Shown here piece by piece: positions 5,424 to 6,963 of a stretch of 6,963 nt of DNA. The notes beneath the pieces are model-generated. The model searched no databases, had not been told where the DNA came from, and saw only the letters and a list, made by a program, of their open reading frames with translations. The translations under genes were made by a program, and so were the position numbers. Numbering within the stretch: position 1 is the first letter of the stretch; each line of letters opens with the position of its first letter. This DNA comes from JBDHXE01 sp035445085 (GTDB lineage Bacteria; Bacteroidota; Ignavibacteria; Kapaibacteriales; UBA2268): NCBI GenBank assembly GCA_035445085.1, contig DAOMQA010000037.1, positions 1-6,963 of the forward strand, written 5' to 3'.

Positions 5424-6963
5424 ATGTCAAAAATTAACAAATTAGCAAAAAGTACTATATATGCTTTTGCTGTTTTTATACTGCTTTTTAGTTTCAATTT
5501 AAATGAAACTAAGGCACAGGAAGGTCCGCAAAATTATTGCACACCTAGTCCTGATATGGTACCAGTTAATGATGTGTTCGGTTATGACGAAGACTTCTGG
5601 TGCTATCCATTATATTATACACGGTATAATTATAGATACTTTACTTCTCCTATTGTGCAAGTGCAAATTTCAGATGCCAAAACTGGTGAAGTAGTAATGA
5701 ATCGCGAAAGTAGAACCAATATAAACATAGGACAATATACAGGTCCTTGGGAAGGTTGTTATAAATATACTGGTGTAAAAGGCGAATTAGAACCCGGAGG
5801 AACTTATAGAATTAAAGTATGGGTAAATTATGACTATTATCAATATATGACTTACCAATATTGCTATAGCACATATTATACAACTCGTTTATTCTTAGAT
5901 TGGAATTTAGATGGCGACTTCCACGATGCTGACGAATGGTTAAATAGCCCTGTTAGCATATCCTCTCAGAAAACAAAAAAAATAGGCTCTACTTATGATT
6001 GGCGTTCTTATGTTAGTGGTTGCCAAATCAATAAAATGAATGAATGGGAATTTACTGTACCCGAAGAAAATGCTACTGGTATTGGTAGATTAAGAATAGG
6101 TGCTTCTTATTATTATCCTTATTCTTATGCTCCTAATAATTATACATTAGGCTACGCTGCAAATGCTTGCTGGAATGGTTATGCTTATAACTATACTTAT
6201 TATGGTGGTTATTATGGCTATAACTTCGGCGAAATGGAAGATTATTTAATCGAATTTGTCATCCCTATTAAAGAAGTGTTCCCGACAGACAAAGAGCCAG
6301 ATGATATATTATTAGCAGCTGAAGCTTATGATGGTACTACACGTAACGGTACTTATTTCAAAAGACCTATGTTGCGTTTCGGAGGTGCTCAAGCAATGGG
6401 TTCATTGCTTACCTATAAAATTATAGGTCCATTGCCAAGCTCTAATGTTGTATATGAAGCCCTGTATAATGGTAGCAATGAAATCCCTATTGGTACTCCC
6501 GGCTTGCTTGATGCAAATTTTGTATACAATATTCAAAACGCCTCTGGTACAGCTGTATCTGGGAATTATGGCTTTAAAACAAATAAAGGCGGCGAATACC
6601 AAGTTGTTATTGGCTTTAAAAAACCGGGCGCAGCAGACTACAAGATAGTAAAGAAGAACTTTACAGTTTCTTGGGAATGGGACATTGCAGCCAGAAACAT
6701 CACGATGCCCCTAGGCAACAAAGAGCCACGTTACTATAAATATCCTCGTGGTTTAAATATGGACTTAAGAGGCGAAGTACAAAATACTGGTCTTCGTGGC
6801 ATAGCTAAATTTGATGCTAAATATACTATATATAATTCTAAGGGTGTTGCAATTACAGAAAGAACAATACAATGGGATACAACCAACTTTGGTCAATATG
6901 TAGTAAATGCTAAACAAGTAGTACAATTAGACTTCGGTACATTCAAAACAGAAGTTCCAGACG
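5424..6963 (+). CDS. Secreted GEVED-domain surface protein, right paralog (3' end outside window)
   Basis: The frame stays open from the ATG to the window edge (513 codons), encoding a secreted protein of unknown function that matches the left paralog along its whole visible length. Residues 1-31 are a signal peptide ending near TKA/QEGPQ. The order then is NYCTPSPDMV at the mature start, a beta-rich segment with GCYKYTGVKGELEPGGTYRIKV (about 118-139), the predicted calcium loop DWNLDGDF (159-166), a tyrosine-rich stretch (229-266), GEMEDY (269-274), a first Ig-like region (about 300-400) and a second from residue 405 containing GLNMDLRGEVQNTGLRG. Export across the inner membrane is clear from the signal peptide. 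Surface location and type IX secretion are inferred from the GEVED family, since the C-terminus is not visible. It is transcribed away from the three-gene set, 475 bases downstream of it, with its own promoter. The DNA from 6636 on is nearly identical to the left paralog, unlike the sequence just before it. Confidence 0.88.
   Translation, partial: MSKINKLAKSTIYAFAVFILLFSFNLNETKAQEGPQNYCTPSPDMVPVNDVFGYDEDFWCYPLYYTRYNYRYFTSPIVQVQISDAKTGEVVMNRESRTNINIGQYTGPWEGCYKYTGVKGELEPGGTYRIKVWVNYDYYQYMTYQYCYSTYYTTRLFLDWNLDGDFHDADEWLNSPVSISSQKTKKIGSTYDWRSYVSGCQINKMNEWEFTVPEENATGIGRLRIGASYYYPYSYAPNNYTLGYAANACWNGYAYNYTYYGGYYGYNFGEMEDYLIEFVIPIKEVFPTDKEPDDILLAAEAYDGTTRNGTYFKRPMLRFGGAQAMGSLLTYKIIGPLPSSNVVYEALYNGSNEIPIGTPGLLDANFVYNIQNASGTAVSGNYGFKTNKGGEYQVVIGFKKPGAADYKIVKKNFTVSWEWDIAARNITMPLGNKEPRYYKYPRGLNMDLRGEVQNTGLRGIAKFDAKYTIYNSKGVAITERTIQWDTTNFGQYVVNAKQVVQLDFGTFKTEVPD
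6636..6927 (+). repeat. Right arm of the long inverted repeat within the GEVED genes
   Basis: This is the partner of 1-292 on the minus strand: gapless alignment, 13 differences in 292 by hand count. It encodes residues 405-501 of the right protein. Identity starts abruptly at the GAC codon of 6636 and is cut at 6927 only because the left copy reaches the window edge. Confidence 0.9.

Noticed and set aside
5503..5694. 63-codon open frame on the plus strand
   Set aside because: It lies out of frame within the right GEVED gene, with no independent support.
6402..6602. 66-codon open frame on the minus strand
   Set aside because: It is antisense to the right GEVED coding sequence in a region conserved at protein level in the sense frame.
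1..6963. Diversity-generating retroelement acting on the GEVED pair
   Set aside because: The differences between copies are not restricted to adenine positions, and no reverse transcriptase is visible in the window.
1..6963. Composite transposon with the GEVED genes as flanking elements
   Set aside because: The inverted flanks are protein-coding genes with signal peptides and GEVED motifs, with no transposase or terminal inverted repeats.

Overview
The window is a very AT-rich stretch of a Gram-negative genome, most likely from Bacteroidota or a close relative in the FCB group (for example an Ignavibacteria- or Kapabacteria-like lineage). The evidence is two secreted GEVED-domain proteins, an Omp85-type outer membrane barrel, and two small membrane proteins resembling uncharacterised families seen in such bacteria. 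I cannot place it more precisely from sequence alone.

Layout. The left edge (1-1516, minus strand) and the right edge (5424-6963, plus strand) hold two paralogous genes for large secreted proteins. They sit in inverted, divergent orientation with their 5' ends facing inward, and both run off the window. Between them lie a 599-base intergenic region (1517-2115), three plus-strand genes (2116-4948) and a 475-base intergenic region (4949-5423). The three genes encode a six-helix membrane protein (DUF6498-like), an Omp85/BamA-TamA-type outer membrane protein with a single POTRA-like domain, and a two-helix membrane protein with a conserved YGGWGIR/GKAYNISGN cytosolic domain. Gaps of 60 and 31 bases suggest one transcription unit.

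How the parts relate. The flanking proteins have a signal peptide, a YCTP-type start, a DxNxDGD calcium-type loop, a GEMEDY motif and immunoglobulin-like regions. They are probably exported to the surface; any type IX sorting domain would lie beyond the window. The Omp85 protein is an outer membrane assembly or translocation pore by family. Nothing in the sequence proves that it serves the flanking proteins.

The most notable signal is the history of the pair. Coding sequence 1-292 (read on minus) and 6636-6927 differ at only 13 of 292 positions by hand count. Just upstream of that boundary the same genes diverge strongly, including at synonymous sites. This is a footprint of gene conversion or recombination, and the inverted geometry means a crossover there would flip the whole interior and exchange the 5' parts of the two genes. 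Their promoter and leader regions are also matched block for block. No RNA gene, CRISPR array, transposase or recombinase is visible.
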